Positions 15,240-23,262 of a DNA stretch of 35,456 nt are shown here, piece by piece (position 1 is the stretch's first letter; each line of letters begins with the position of its first letter). The position numbers were made by a program, and so were the translations under genes. The stretch is from assembly GCA_946631935.1 (NCBI GenBank), contig CAMPAP010000145.1, positions 1-35,456 on the forward strand, written 5' to 3'. The notes beneath the pieces are model-generated. The model saw nothing but the letters and a program-made list of their open reading frames with translations. It was not told where the DNA came from and searched no databases. The DNA comes from an uncultured Lachnospiraceae bacterium. GTDB lineage: Bacteria; Bacillota; Clostridia; Lachnospirales; Lachnospiraceae.

Positions 15240-16775
15240 ATGATCATAAAGATTCTGATGCTGGTGATATTTTTTTCCGTTATGATAGGAGTCGGATTCT
15301 ATTGCAGGAAAAATGCAACGGACGTTAACGGATTTGTCCTTGGCGGAAGAATTGTAGGTCCCTGGCTTACGGCTTTCGCATATGGGACCAGTTATTTCAG
15401 CGCCGTTATATTTGTGGGATATGCGGGACAGTTCGGCTGGAAATACGGAATAGCATCCACCTGGATAGGAATAGGAAATGCGCTTTTAGGTTCAATGCTT
15501 GCCTGGAGAGTTTTGGGCAGAAGGACCAGGATCATGTCGCAGCATCTTGACTCTGCCACCATGCCGGAATTTTTCGGAAAAAGATTTGATTCAAAAGCAC
15601 TTAAGCTTTTTGCCTCTCTGATAGTGTTTGTTTTTATGATCCCATATACCGCATCACTGTATAACGGTCTTTCAAGGCTTTTTGGCATGGCTTTTAATAT
15701 TGATTACACAGTCTGCATCATAGCCATGGCGATACTCACCGGAGTGTATGTTATCGCCGGAGGTTATATGGCGACTGCAATAAATGATTTCATACAGGGG
15801 ATCATCATGCTCTTCGGTATCGTTGCGGTCATAGTTGCGGTGCTTAATTCAAGAGGAGGCTTTCTGTCATCCCTTGAGCAGCTTGCAGAGGTATCTGATG
15901 AAAGCGTGAGCACGGTACCCGGAATATTTAATTCGTTTTTCGGTCCGGATCCCGTTAATCTTATAGGAGTGGTTATCCTTACTTCCCTGGGAACCTGGGG
16001 ACTACCCCAGATGGTCCAGAAATTTTATGCCATCAAATCAGAACAGTCCATTACAAAGGGAACCATTATCTCAACTCTTTTTGCCGGAGTTGTTGCAGGA
16101 GGATGCTACTTCCTGGGAGGTTTCGGAAGACTTTTTTCTGACAGTGTTGATGTCGGAACCCAGGGTTTTGATGCGATAATTCCTGCGATGCTCAGCAGCT
16201 TAAGTCCCGCTCTTATCGGACTTGTTGTGATACTTGTTCTTTCTGCATCAATGTCCACTCTTTCGTCTCTTGTGATCACATCAGCTTCAACGCTGACCAT
16301 TGACTTTATCAAGGGAAACCTTATTAAGGACATGAAAGAAAAAAACCAGGTTCTCTGGATCAGAGTCCTCATCGTTGTCTTCATAGCGATCTCCGTTGTG
16401 CTTGCCGTGATCCAGTACAGATCGAATGTTACTTTCATAGCCCAGCTCATGGGTGTTTCATGGGGAGCCATGGCAGGTGCGTTTCTTGCTCCTTTCCTCT
16501 ACGGGCTTTACTGGAAACGTACAACCAAAGCAGGCTGCGGAGGGTGTTTTATATTCGGTGCAGGATTTATGATCTATAATCTGCTTTTCAGGGGAACGCT
16601 TCCGGTTCTGCTTCAGTCCCCTATCAATGCCGGAGCATTTACCATGCTTGCGGGACTTATAATAGTACCTGTTGTTTCCCTCATCACGGCAAAGCCCGAT
16701 GAAGCAAAGACCGATCAGATATTTGAATGTTATAAGCACAAAAACGAAGTGCCTGTAACACAGTCATTGGAGTGA
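15240..16775 (+). CDS. Sodium:solute symporter (SSF family)
   Basis: 511 residues of mostly hydrophobic sequence with about 13 membrane segments, the usual size for Na+-coupled SSF transporters in the cytoplasmic membrane. Typical signatures are GFYCRKNATDVNGFVLGGR near the start, FAYGTSYFSAVIFVGYAG, AGGYMATAINDFIQGIIM and ASMSTLSSLVITSASTLTID. The substrate cannot be told from sequence; amino acids such as proline, sugars, or pantothenate are possible. The start is placed at ATG 15240, not at the upstream 15162 codon, because GGAGGTGG lies just upstream and the mature family N-terminus begins there. The stop overlaps the ribosome site region of the thioesterase gene. Confidence 0.93.
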   Translation: MIIKILMLVIFFSVMIGVGFYCRKNATDVNGFVLGGRIVGPWLTAFAYGTSYFSAVIFVGYAGQFGWKYGIASTWIGIGNALLGSMLAWRVLGRRTRIMSQHLDSATMPEFFGKRFDSKALKLFASLIVFVFMIPYTASLYNGLSRLFGMAFNIDYTVCIIAMAILTGVYVIAGGYMATAINDFIQGIIMLFGIVAVIVAVLNSRGGFLSSLEQLAEVSDESVSTVPGIFNSFFGPDPVNLIGVVILTSLGTWGLPQMVQKFYAIKSEQSITKGTIISTLFAGVVAGGCYFLGGFGRLFSDSVDVGTQGFDAIIPAMLSSLSPALIGLVVILVLSASMSTLSSLVITSASTLTIDFIKGNLIKDMKEKNQVLWIRVLIVVFIAISVVLAVIQYRSNVTFIAQLMGVSWGAMAGAFLAPFLYGLYWKRTTKAGCGGCFIFGAGFMIYNLLFRGTLPVLLQSPINAGAFTMLAGLIIVPVVSLITAKPDEAKTDQIFECYKHKNEVPVTQSLE

Positions 16776-16780
16776 TATAT

Positions 16781-17179
16781 ATGTCTGTATTTAAAAGCGC
16801 TGAAGAAGCAATTAAATATTTTGAAGGTGATAAATATGCGGTTCTTTCAGGCATGAAGCTTGAAGATCTTAAGGAAGATTACGCAAGGAGCAGTGTGGTC
16901 CTTACAGAAGATCACAAAAACGCAAACGGCGGCATCATGGGAGGTGCCATATTTACTCTGGCAGATCTTGCCTTCGCTGCACTTGCAAATAATATCCACA
17001 AACCCACCGTTGCACAGCAGGTGAGCATCTATTATCTTACCCAGCCAAAGGGAGATAAGCTTAGTGCCGAGGCAGAAATAATCCGTAACGGAAAAACCAC
17101 CTGCGTGCTGCAGATCAGGGTAAAAGATGATAAAGGAACGCAGATCGCCCTGTTTACGGGAACGGGTTATAAACTGTGA
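16781..17179 (+). CDS. PaaI-family hotdog-fold thioesterase
   Basis: 132 residues. Hotdog thioesterases hydrolyse acyl-CoA thioesters in the cytoplasm. The key segment is NANGGIMGGAIFTLADLA, with the conserved Asn/Gly region and the helix bearing the catalytic acid, and later VAQQVSIYYLTQP and GKTTCVLQIRVKDD. The start at ATG 16781 follows GGAG at 16769-16772; an in-frame GTG at 16772 overlapping the symporter stop is less likely. It ends with a 4-nt overlap with the HAD gene, so the three genes form an operon. Substrate unknown. Confidence 0.9.
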   Translation: MSVFKSAEEAIKYFEGDKYAVLSGMKLEDLKEDYARSSVVLTEDHKNANGGIMGGAIFTLADLAFAALANNIHKPTVAQQVSIYYLTQPKGDKLSAEAEIIRNGKTTCVLQIRVKDDKGTQIALFTGTGYKL

Positions 17180-17985
17180 ATAAGATATTTTTTTCGGACC
17201 TTGACGGGACGCTTCTTACATCAAAAAAAGAGATCTCTGAGAAAACAAGAAAAGCACTGGATGAATTTGTATCATGCGGAAACAGGTTTGCCATATGCAC
17301 GGGCCGTGGACTTGATAATGTGATACCTGTGGCGGAAAAACTGGGGCTGAACTACCCGGGTATGTTTCTTGTATGCTTTAACGGAGCAGAGATCTATGAC
17401 TGGGACAAAAAAACCTCCCTTCTTCATATAGGAATACCGTTTGAACTGATACCGAAGATCTTCGGTATTGCGGAACGCTCAGGCATTCACTGCCATACCT
17501 ATACACCGGATTATATGATAACTCCCGCTGATGATGAGGAGATCCATTACTATAACCGTGTTATTCAAAGGCCCTATGTCGTTACGAAGGATATTGTCAG
17601 CAGACTTCCCAAGGAGCCGTGTAAAGTGATCGGGATCGAGCTTCACGATCATGAGAAAATGGAAGCTTTCAGAAAAGAGATAGATTCAAAGCTTGGAGAC
17701 AGACTGACAACCGTTTATTCCAATCCTTATTATCTCGAGATCTTTATGAAGGAAGCCGGAAAAGGATCGGCGGTTTTAAGACTGTCTCAAATGCTTGGGA
17801 TCAGGATTGAAGATACCATCGCAGCAGGGGATGAAAAAAATGATATATCGATGATCGAAGCTGCAGGTGTCGGTATAGCAATGATAAACGCTTCGGAAGA
17901 GGTCAGAAAAATAGCCGATGTTGTTACGGCTGCAGACAACGATCATGACGGACTTGCTGAAATTTTGCGGTCTTTAAAGGATTAA
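17176..17985 (+). CDS. Cof-type HAD-IIB family phosphatase
   Basis: 269 residues, typical length. Motif I is DLDGTLL with Asp8 and Asp10, and motif IV is GDEKNDISMIEAAGVGIAM; between them lies the Cof-type cap domain. Such enzymes dephosphorylate small molecules such as sugar phosphates or flavin/pyridoxal phosphates. The start is GTG at 17176, which overlaps the preceding stop as GTGA. It is the last gene before a hairpin terminator at 18018-18042. Confidence 0.93.
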   Translation: MNKIFFSDLDGTLLTSKKEISEKTRKALDEFVSCGNRFAICTGRGLDNVIPVAEKLGLNYPGMFLVCFNGAEIYDWDKKTSLLHIGIPFELIPKIFGIAERSGIHCHTYTPDYMITPADDEEIHYYNRVIQRPYVVTKDIVSRLPKEPCKVIGIELHDHEKMEAFRKEIDSKLGDRLTTVYSNPYYLEIFMKEAGKGSAVLRLSQMLGIRIEDTIAAGDEKNDISMIEAAGVGIAMINASEEVRKIADVVTAADNDHDGLAEILRSLKD

Positions 17986-18017
17986 AGAGTAGATAGGCGA
18001 AAAATATGAAAAGAAAG

Positions 18018-18042
18018 ATCCGTGCATTTGCACGGATTTTGT
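18018..18042 (+). terminator. Terminator after the HAD gene
   Basis: Perfect 9-bp stem ATCCGTGCA / TGCACGGAT with a 2-nt spacer, followed by a short TTT run. The U-tract is weak, but the position is right. Confidence 0.65.
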
Positions 18043-18056
18043 GATAAGTAACGGTT

Positions 18057-18084
18057 ATTACAGGCAATAATTAATAGGTATTAT
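18057..18084 (+). promoter_or_regulatory. Probable promoter of metQ
   Basis: ATTACA at 18057-18062, 16-bp spacer, TATTAT at 18079-18084. The leader carries a perfect 8-bp inverted repeat, GACAGATC (18119-18126) and GATCTGTC (18142-18149), with a purine-only 15-nt loop. No SAM-I (S-box) core is seen. Confidence 0.5.
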
Positions 18085-18175
18085 ACAAATATGTATCAAA
18101 GTGCAATAATCACTTCATGACAGATCAAAAAGAGGAGAAAAGATCTGTCGGAAAGTTTGAAGGAGGTTTAAAATT

Positions 18176-19102
18176 ATGAAAAAAAATCTGATCGGAAAAA
18201 TATTAGGAACGCTTACAGCGGCAGTACTCAGCGCAGGACTTCTTGCAGGATGCGGAAAGAGTGCCGAAACATCTGCACAGCCTGCACAGACACAGGCACC
18301 TGCCCAGACTGAAACTACATCACCTGCAGAAAATGCTGAAGCTGAAGCACCTGCAGCAGATGTAGTTGAGTCCAAGGGAACCATTACCGTTGCAGCAAGC
18401 CAGACTCCCCATTCGGAGATCCTTGCAGAGGCAGCGAAGATCCTTGCTTCTCAGGGCTGGGACCTTCAGGTTACCGTTTTCGATGATTATGTACAGCCCA
18501 ATAATGTAGTTGAATCTGAGGAGTTTGATGCAAACTATTTCCAGCACATTCCCTATCTTGAGTCCTTCAATGCAGAGCAGGGCACACACCTTGTAAATGC
18601 AGGCGGGATCCACTACGAGCCTTTCGGTATCTATGCCGGAACCAAGTCTTCCCTTGACGATATAGCAGACGGCGATGAGATCGCGGTTCCCAATGATACC
18701 ACCAATGAAGCAAGAGCACTTCTTCTTCTCCAGGACAATGGAATTCTTACTCTCAGGGAAGGTGCGGGACTTACCGCTACTGTCAATGACATCGAAACCT
18801 ACAATGTTAAGGTCAAGATCATTGAACTTGCAGCAGAAAGTGTTAAGGATGCGATCCCCGATGCGGCATTTGTAGTGTTAAACGGAAACTACGCACTTGA
18901 GGCCGGACTTTCCGTAGGAAGAGATGCACTTGCATTTGAAGCTAACGATTCAGAGGCAGCAAAGACCTACGTTAATGTCATTGCGGTTAAGGAAGGTCAT
19001 GAAAATGATGAGGGCATCAAGGCGCTTGTTGAGGTTCTTAAATCTGATGAGATAAAAGAGTTTATAAACAGCACATATGACGGAGCAGTAGTTCCTTTCT
19101 AA
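18176..19102 (+). CDS. metQ: MetQ/NlpA-type substrate-binding lipoprotein, methionine uptake
   Basis: 308 residues. A lipoprotein signal peptide ends in the lipobox LLAGC with Cys26. A Gln/Pro/Ala/Thr-rich linker (~residues 30-60) leads to the NlpA domain: TITVAASQTPHSEIL, FDDYVQPNNVV, FDANYFQHIPYLESFN, GGIHYEPFGIYAGT and AVPNDTTNEARALLLLQ. It binds methionine outside the membrane and delivers it to MetN-MetI. A very strong ribosome site (GAAGGAGG at 18159-18166) precedes ATG 18176. A strong terminator separates it from metN, which would favour high levels of the binding protein relative to the transporter. Confidence 0.96.
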   Translation: MKKNLIGKILGTLTAAVLSAGLLAGCGKSAETSAQPAQTQAPAQTETTSPAENAEAEAPAADVVESKGTITVAASQTPHSEILAEAAKILASQGWDLQVTVFDDYVQPNNVVESEEFDANYFQHIPYLESFNAEQGTHLVNAGGIHYEPFGIYAGTKSSLDDIADGDEIAVPNDTTNEARALLLLQDNGILTLREGAGLTATVNDIETYNVKVKIIELAAESVKDAIPDAAFVVLNGNYALEAGLSVGRDALAFEANDSEAAKTYVNVIAVKEGHENDEGIKALVEVLKSDEIKEFINSTYDGAVVPF

Positions 19103-19123
19103 AGATCATATATATACCCTCCC

Positions 19124-19162
19124 TGCCATGAGAACCGCACATACGGTTCTCGTGGCATTTTT
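19124..19162 (+). terminator. Strong terminator after metQ
   Basis: A 14-bp stem, TGCCATGAGAACCG with CGGTTCTCGTGGCA (one G-T pair), with a 6-nt loop, followed by five T. Confidence 0.9.
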
Positions 19163-19202
19163 AACTTGAAAAGTTTATTATGTATTTTGATTGAAAATAC
19201 TT

Positions 19203-19242
19203 CTTTTTACCTTTGCGTATAAATTGACCATCAGGTAAAAAG
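19203..19242 (+). promoter_or_regulatory. Inverted repeat upstream of metN
   Basis: Perfect 10-bp inverted repeat CTTTTTACCT (19203-19212) / AGGTAAAAAG (19233-19242) with a 20-nt spacer containing TATAAATTGACC. It could be an operator or an RNA hairpin. No clear promoter can be assigned around it. Confidence 0.45.
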
Positions 19243-19274
19243 GGAGAAAAATAATTTTTTTATCCGGTGAAGAT

Positions 19275-20312
19275 ATGAGTGAAAATATAATCGAGATAAA
19301 AGATCTGAATAAAAGCTTTGTCTCCGAAAAAGGACATGTGGAAGCACTTAAAAATGTCACAATAGGAATTAAAAAGGGTGATATCTACGGGATCATCGGT
19401 CTGTCCGGTGCGGGAAAATCCACTCTGGTGAGATGCATTAATCTATTGGAAAGGCCCACTTCCGGCAAGGTGATAGTAGGCGGAAAAGATCTCATGGAGC
19501 TTAATGACAGACAGCTTCGCTCAGAAAGAAGAAAGATCGGAATGATCTTCCAGCATTTCAATCTTCTGATGCAGAGAAGTGTCATTGACAATGTTGCTTT
19601 TCCTTTGGAGATCGCAGGAAAAAGCAAAAAGGAAGCAAGAAAGAAAGCACTTGAGTATCTTGAGGCTGTGGGACTTTCGGAAAAAGCAGCGGCATATCCC
19701 GCACAGCTTTCCGGAGGGCAGAAGCAGCGCGTTGCAATAGCCCGTGTCCTTGCATCCAAGCCTGAGATACTTCTTTGCGATGAGGCTACAAGTGCACTGG
19801 ATCCCCAGACCACAAAATCGATCCTTACTCTTTTAAAAGAGATAAATGAAAAATACGGCATCACTATCGTTGTGATCACCCATGAGATGAGTGTCATACG
19901 CGAGATATGCAGCCAGGTTGCGGTTCTTGACCACGGAGAACTTGTTGAAAGCGGGAGCGTTGAGGAACTGTTCAGAAACCCGAAAACCGAGGAAGCCAAG
20001 AGACTGGTATACAGTGGAAGCACCCATGTACTCAGCATGACGAGCAAGAAAGTGGTGAGGGTCTTTTTTAACGGACAGGATTCTTATGAACCTACCATCG
20101 GCAATATAATCCTTGAAACGTCGACGCCGATAAATATTCTCTATGCCAACACTGAGAATGTAAACGGAAATGCCGTGGGGGAAATGCTTCTGCAGCTTCC
20201 GGATGATGTAGAAAAGGCAGACAGGTTTATCAGATATTTTGAAGAAAAAGGATTGAATCCAAAGGAGGTGAAGTACGATGCTGACTCAGCAGGAAATAAT
20301 GATGATAATTGA
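19275..20312 (+). CDS. metN: MetN, methionine ABC transporter ATP-binding protein with NIL domain
   Basis: 345 residues, normal for MetN. It energises methionine import. Walker A GLSGAGKST is at residues 42-50, the Q-loop at IFQHFNLL, the ABC signature LSGGQ at 145-149, Walker B ILLCDE at 165-170, and the H-loop at VVITHEMSVI. The C-terminal ~80 residues, starting with VVRVFFNGQ, form the NIL regulatory domain, which binds methionine for feedback inhibition. The ribosome site is weak (GGTGAAG). It overlaps metI by 35 nt. Confidence 0.97.
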   Translation: MSENIIEIKDLNKSFVSEKGHVEALKNVTIGIKKGDIYGIIGLSGAGKSTLVRCINLLERPTSGKVIVGGKDLMELNDRQLRSERRKIGMIFQHFNLLMQRSVIDNVAFPLEIAGKSKKEARKKALEYLEAVGLSEKAAAYPAQLSGGQKQRVAIARVLASKPEILLCDEATSALDPQTTKSILTLLKEINEKYGITIVVITHEMSVIREICSQVAVLDHGELVESGSVEELFRNPKTEEAKRLVYSGSTHVLSMTSKKVVRVFFNGQDSYEPTIGNIILETSTPINILYANTENVNGNAVGEMLLQLPDDVEKADRFIRYFEEKGLNPKEVKYDADSAGNNDDN

Positions 20313-20940
20313 AGGTCTCAGGGATACACTTATCATTGTCGGACTGTCCACCCTGTTCGGATATCTTCTCGGACTTCCCCTTGGAATAATACTTGCAGTC
20401 ACTGACAAGGATGGAATAAAACCCAACAGGATCATTTATAAGATACTTGATCTTGTGACCAATATACTCAGGAGTTTTCCTTTTATCATTCTTCTGGTAG
20501 TTCTTATCCCCGTGACAAGAGCCATCGTGGGTAAAAGCTACGGAACAGGTGCAACCATAGTGCCCCTTGTTGTTGCGGCAGCGCCTTTTATCGGAAGAAT
20601 GGTGGAGAGTTCTCTCAAGGAAGTTGACAAGGGTGTCATTGAAGCGGCCCAGAGTCTCGGAGCAGGGAATGGGACGATAATATTTAAGGTCCTTCTTGCG
20701 GAAGCGAGAACATCACTGCTTGTAGGTGCGACCATCGCTTTTGGTACCATCCTGGGATATTCTGCCATGGCAGGAGCTGTGGGAGGTGGCGGACTTGGAA
20801 GCATCGCCATAAGATACGGATACAACAGATTTCAGCCGCAGATACTCTGGCCTTCGGTAATAATACTCATCCTTCTGGTCCAGCTTTTCCAGATCCTTGG
20901 AATGAGGATATCCGGTAAGCTCGACAGAAGAAAGAAATGA
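20278..20940 (+). CDS. metI: MetI-type methionine ABC transporter permease
   Basis: 220 residues with about five membrane segments. The ABC permease coupling loop EAAQSLGAGNGTIIFKVLL is present, and GYSAMAGAVGGGGLGSIAIR is typical of MetI. It forms the membrane channel for MetN and MetQ. AAGGAGGTG at 20261-20269 inside the end of metN sits at ideal spacing for ATG 20278, so the overlap is real. The gene ends 7 nt from a convergent gene with no terminator between them. Confidence 0.96.
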   Translation: MLTQQEIMMIIEGLRDTLIIVGLSTLFGYLLGLPLGIILAVTDKDGIKPNRIIYKILDLVTNILRSFPFIILLVVLIPVTRAIVGKSYGTGATIVPLVVAAAPFIGRMVESSLKEVDKGVIEAAQSLGAGNGTIIFKVLLAEARTSLLVGATIAFGTILGYSAMAGAVGGGGLGSIAIRYGYNRFQPQILWPSVIILILLVQLFQILGMRISGKLDRRKK

Positions 20941-20947
20941 TCCGGGG

Positions 20948-21454
20948 TCACACGATCCTGAATCTTAATTCCCAGAAAAAGCAAAATATGAAAAGCAGGG
21001 AAACTGCTATGGCTGCGAAGACCCTTCCTTTTGAATCAAACAGTTTAGTCAAAAGCGGCACCATGAATTTCAAAAATAAAAGTGCCATGATCCCGAAGAT
21101 GCAGCTGCTTATCAGAGAGATGCGTCCCTTATAGTTAAGGAGCCATCCTTCGTATGTCCATAGAGTTATATGGAATTTGCAGAGCACGAACATATATGTC
21201 GCGTATTCAACAGCGGTGGTTATGAGGGTGCTTCCGAAAAATATCAAAAAAGGATTCTTTGTTTTTCTGAAAACAAAATATAGTGCAAGTATTCCGAATC
21301 CGTATATGGGACAACAGGGCAGGTGTAATACTCCCCGGTCCATATATGTGCCAAAAAGAACAAATACGCAGATGATCTCATAAAGCCATCCGATGAATGA
21401 TGCGCTCATGAACATCAAAAGATATTTTGCTGTTGAATAATAATATTTTTCCAA
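20948..21454 (-). CDS. CmpB-type (putative ABC transporter permease) membrane protein
   Basis: 168 residues with about four or five membrane segments. ASFIGWLYEIICVFV, MDRGVLHLPCCPIYGFG and TTAVEYATYMF are hallmarks of the family annotated as 'putative ABC-transporter type IV' (CmpB). Its transport role is not proven. The start is uncertain: TTG 21454 gives the full-length protein but has no good ribosome site. It begins 3 nt after the stop of the upstream minus-strand gene, so the two are probably co-transcribed. Confidence 0.85.
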   Translation of the reverse strand: MEKYYYSTAKYLLMFMSASFIGWLYEIICVFVLFGTYMDRGVLHLPCCPIYGFGILALYFVFRKTKNPFLIFFGSTLITTAVEYATYMFVLCKFHITLWTYEGWLLNYKGRISLISSCIFGIMALLFLKFMVPLLTKLFDSKGRVFAAIAVSLLFIFCFFWELRFRIV

Positions 21455-21457
21455 TGC

Positions 21458-21940
21458 TTATTGAATTGTCTTTGTATTTGACAGAGGCGCGGAAGATGCC
21501 TCGACGGAATATCTTCCGCATGCAAAAAAGAAAAGCGGAGCTGTAGGGGTTGCGATAAATGCGGGAAGGATCAAAAGAGAGTTGACCACTGAATGCATTG
21601 CCAGCGCATCGGCACTGATCCTTGAGTAAAAAAAGGATGAAAAATAGCTTGCAACAAATTCAAGCAGACTCATTATGATGTACAGGATGAGAAAGATCAT
21701 GGCAAGATTTTTTTTGTTATCGCTTGCCTCGTTATTTATCATGATGAAAAATACTGCGTAGAAGACAAGTGAGATCGTCATGGTGAAAAGGGCTGTCGGA
21801 TAAACCATTCCGTCGTACTCCATACGGGAAAAAAATACCGGGACAATGCTTTTTTGCATAGCAACGATGCCAAACGCAAGGAGTACAGCCAGGGACTGGA
21901 GAACAAGTACAATTGTTGAAATGGTTTTTGTGGTATTCAT
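21458..21940 (-). CDS. Hypothetical four-helix membrane protein
   Basis: 160 residues with four hydrophobic segments (starting TISTIVLVLQSLAVLLAFG, TALFTMTISLVFYAVFFIM, AMIFLILYIIMSLLEFVAS and SVVNSLLILPAFIATPTAP). No family recognised. The frame extends up to ATG 21994, but an extended -10 promoter lies at 21975-21983, inside that extension, so ATG 21940 (MNTTKT) is the better start. It sits upstream of the CmpB-type gene in a two-gene minus-strand unit. Confidence 0.75.
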   Translation of the reverse strand: MNTTKTISTIVLVLQSLAVLLAFGIVAMQKSIVPVFFSRMEYDGMVYPTALFTMTISLVFYAVFFIMINNEASDNKKNLAMIFLILYIIMSLLEFVASYFSSFFYSRISADALAMHSVVNSLLILPAFIATPTAPLFFFACGRYSVEASSAPLSNTKTIQ

Positions 21941-21974
21941 ATAGAAGCCTACATGAAAATCCTGAATCCAGATG

Positions 21975-21983
21975 ATTATAACA
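21975..21983 (-). promoter_or_regulatory. Extended -10 promoter for the minus-strand membrane-protein pair
   Basis: On the minus strand the sequence reads TGTTATAAT, a perfect TATAAT with TGn extension, 35 nt upstream of ATG 21940. No good -35 is seen. Confidence 0.55.
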
Positions 21984-22090
21984 TATATGGTCATGATTTT
22001 TAGTGATAAGCAATAGTTATAACGAGTAATAGGTTTTTGGAATTATACAGGAAGCTCATATCGGTATATAGTATCAATAACAGACATACG

Positions 22091-22131
22091 TCAGGAGCCT
22101 GTATAGACAGGAGAAGATCAGAAACTCCTGA
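22091..22131 (+). promoter_or_regulatory. cysK leader with competing pairings
   Basis: TCAGGAG (22091-22097) pairs with CTCCTGA (22125-22131), enclosing CCTGT-ATAG-ACAGG (22098-22111). CAGGAG (22108-22113) can pair with the same CTCCTG, which would exclude the first fold. No known riboswitch recognised. Confidence 0.4.
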
Positions 22132-22192
22132 AAATACCAAAAGAAGGCCGGTAACACCAAAAAACAAAAACCTTAAAAGGGAGGTAAAGAAA

Positions 22193-23128
22193 ATGGGAAA
22201 GATTTATAAAAGCGCAACAGAACTTATCGGACACACACCCCTGCTTGAACTTACCAATCTGGAAAAAAAATATGACCTGAAGGCAAAGGTCCTTGCAAAG
22301 GTGGAGTATTTTAATCCTGCAGGTTCGGTTAAAGACCGTATCGCAAAGGAGATGATCGAAGCGGCTGAGAAGGACGGATCGCTTAAGAAGGGATCCACCA
22401 TCATAGAGCCCACCTCTGGCAACACCGGTATCGGACTTGCAGCCATTGCCGCAGCCAAGGGATACAGGATCATCATTGTTCTTCCCGAGACCATGAGTGT
22501 TGAGAGAAGAAATATAATTAAAGCATACGGCGCAGAGCTTGTTCTTACCGACGGATCCAAAGGGATGAAGGGAGCTATCGCAAAAGCTGAGGAGCTTCAT
22601 GCGGAGATTGAGAACAGTTTTATTCCTGCACAGTTTGATAACCCGGCAAACCCCGAAGCTCATTACAAGACCACCGGTCCCGAGATCTGGGAAGATACTG
22701 ATGGTCAGGTGGATGCATTTGTTGCGGGTGTGGGAACCGGAGGAACCATCAGCGGAGTAGGAAAATTCCTCAAGGAAAAGAAACCGGATGTGAAGATCAT
22801 AGCCGTTGAGCCTGCTTCATCACCCGTACTTTCTGAAGGAAGAAGCGGATCTCACAAGATTCAGGGAATCGGTGCCGGATTTGTTCCTGCTACACTTGAT
22901 ACAAAGATCTATGACGAAGTCATTCCCGTTGAAAATGAAGATGCTTTTGAAACTTCAAAGGATCTTACACGCACGGAAGGTTTTCAGACGGGAATCTCAT
23001 CCGGAGCAGCTCTTTATGCTGCCATTGAACTTGCAAAAAGACCTGAGTTTGAAGGCAAGACCATCGTGGCGCTTCTTCCCGACAGCGGAGACAGATATTA
23101 TTCAACCGATCTTTTCAAGGCTGACTGA
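22193..23128 (+). CDS. cysK: Cysteine synthase (O-acetylserine sulfhydrylase)
   Basis: Makes cysteine from O-acetylserine and sulfide in the cytoplasm, using PLP. It is 311 residues, standard for CysK. The PLP lysine is Lys47 in NPAGSVKDRIA. Further marks are PTSGNTGIGLAAIAA (substrate loop), GVGTGGTISGVGKFLK (phosphate loop) and IQGIGAGFVPATLD. The start is set at ATG 22193, because GGGAGG lies at 22180-22185 and the protein then begins MGKIYKSATELIGHTPLLEL as expected. The leader upstream is about 180 nt and structured. Confidence 0.97.
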   Translation: MGKIYKSATELIGHTPLLELTNLEKKYDLKAKVLAKVEYFNPAGSVKDRIAKEMIEAAEKDGSLKKGSTIIEPTSGNTGIGLAAIAAAKGYRIIIVLPETMSVERRNIIKAYGAELVLTDGSKGMKGAIAKAEELHAEIENSFIPAQFDNPANPEAHYKTTGPEIWEDTDGQVDAFVAGVGTGGTISGVGKFLKEKKPDVKIIAVEPASSPVLSEGRSGSHKIQGIGAGFVPATLDTKIYDEVIPVENEDAFETSKDLTRTEGFQTGISSGAALYAAIELAKRPEFEGKTIVALLPDSGDRYYSTDLFKAD

Positions 23129-23156
23129 CAAGATGACAGATATACCCATTTGAAAG

Positions 23157-23185
23157 GCCGGCTGCCATATGCGCAGCCGGCTTTT
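23157..23185 (+). terminator. Terminator after cysK
   Basis: Perfect 9-bp stem GCCGGCTGC / GCAGCCGGC with a 7-nt loop, followed by TTTT. Confidence 0.85.
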
Positions 23186-23262
23186 CGTATTATCGGATGT
23201 TTCGGTAGACAATGAAATGTAATAATGAGAAAATGCAATAGTGGTTTTTCCCGGAGGAAGAT

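Noticed and set aside
18085..18175. SAM-I riboswitch (S-box) before metQ
   Set aside because: The leader is too short and lacks the conserved S-box core; only a simple hairpin is seen.
22037..22192. Longer N-terminus for cysteine synthase from ATG 22037
   Set aside because: The extra residues are basic and low in complexity, do not match the family, and the strong ribosome site at 22180-22185 fits ATG 22193.
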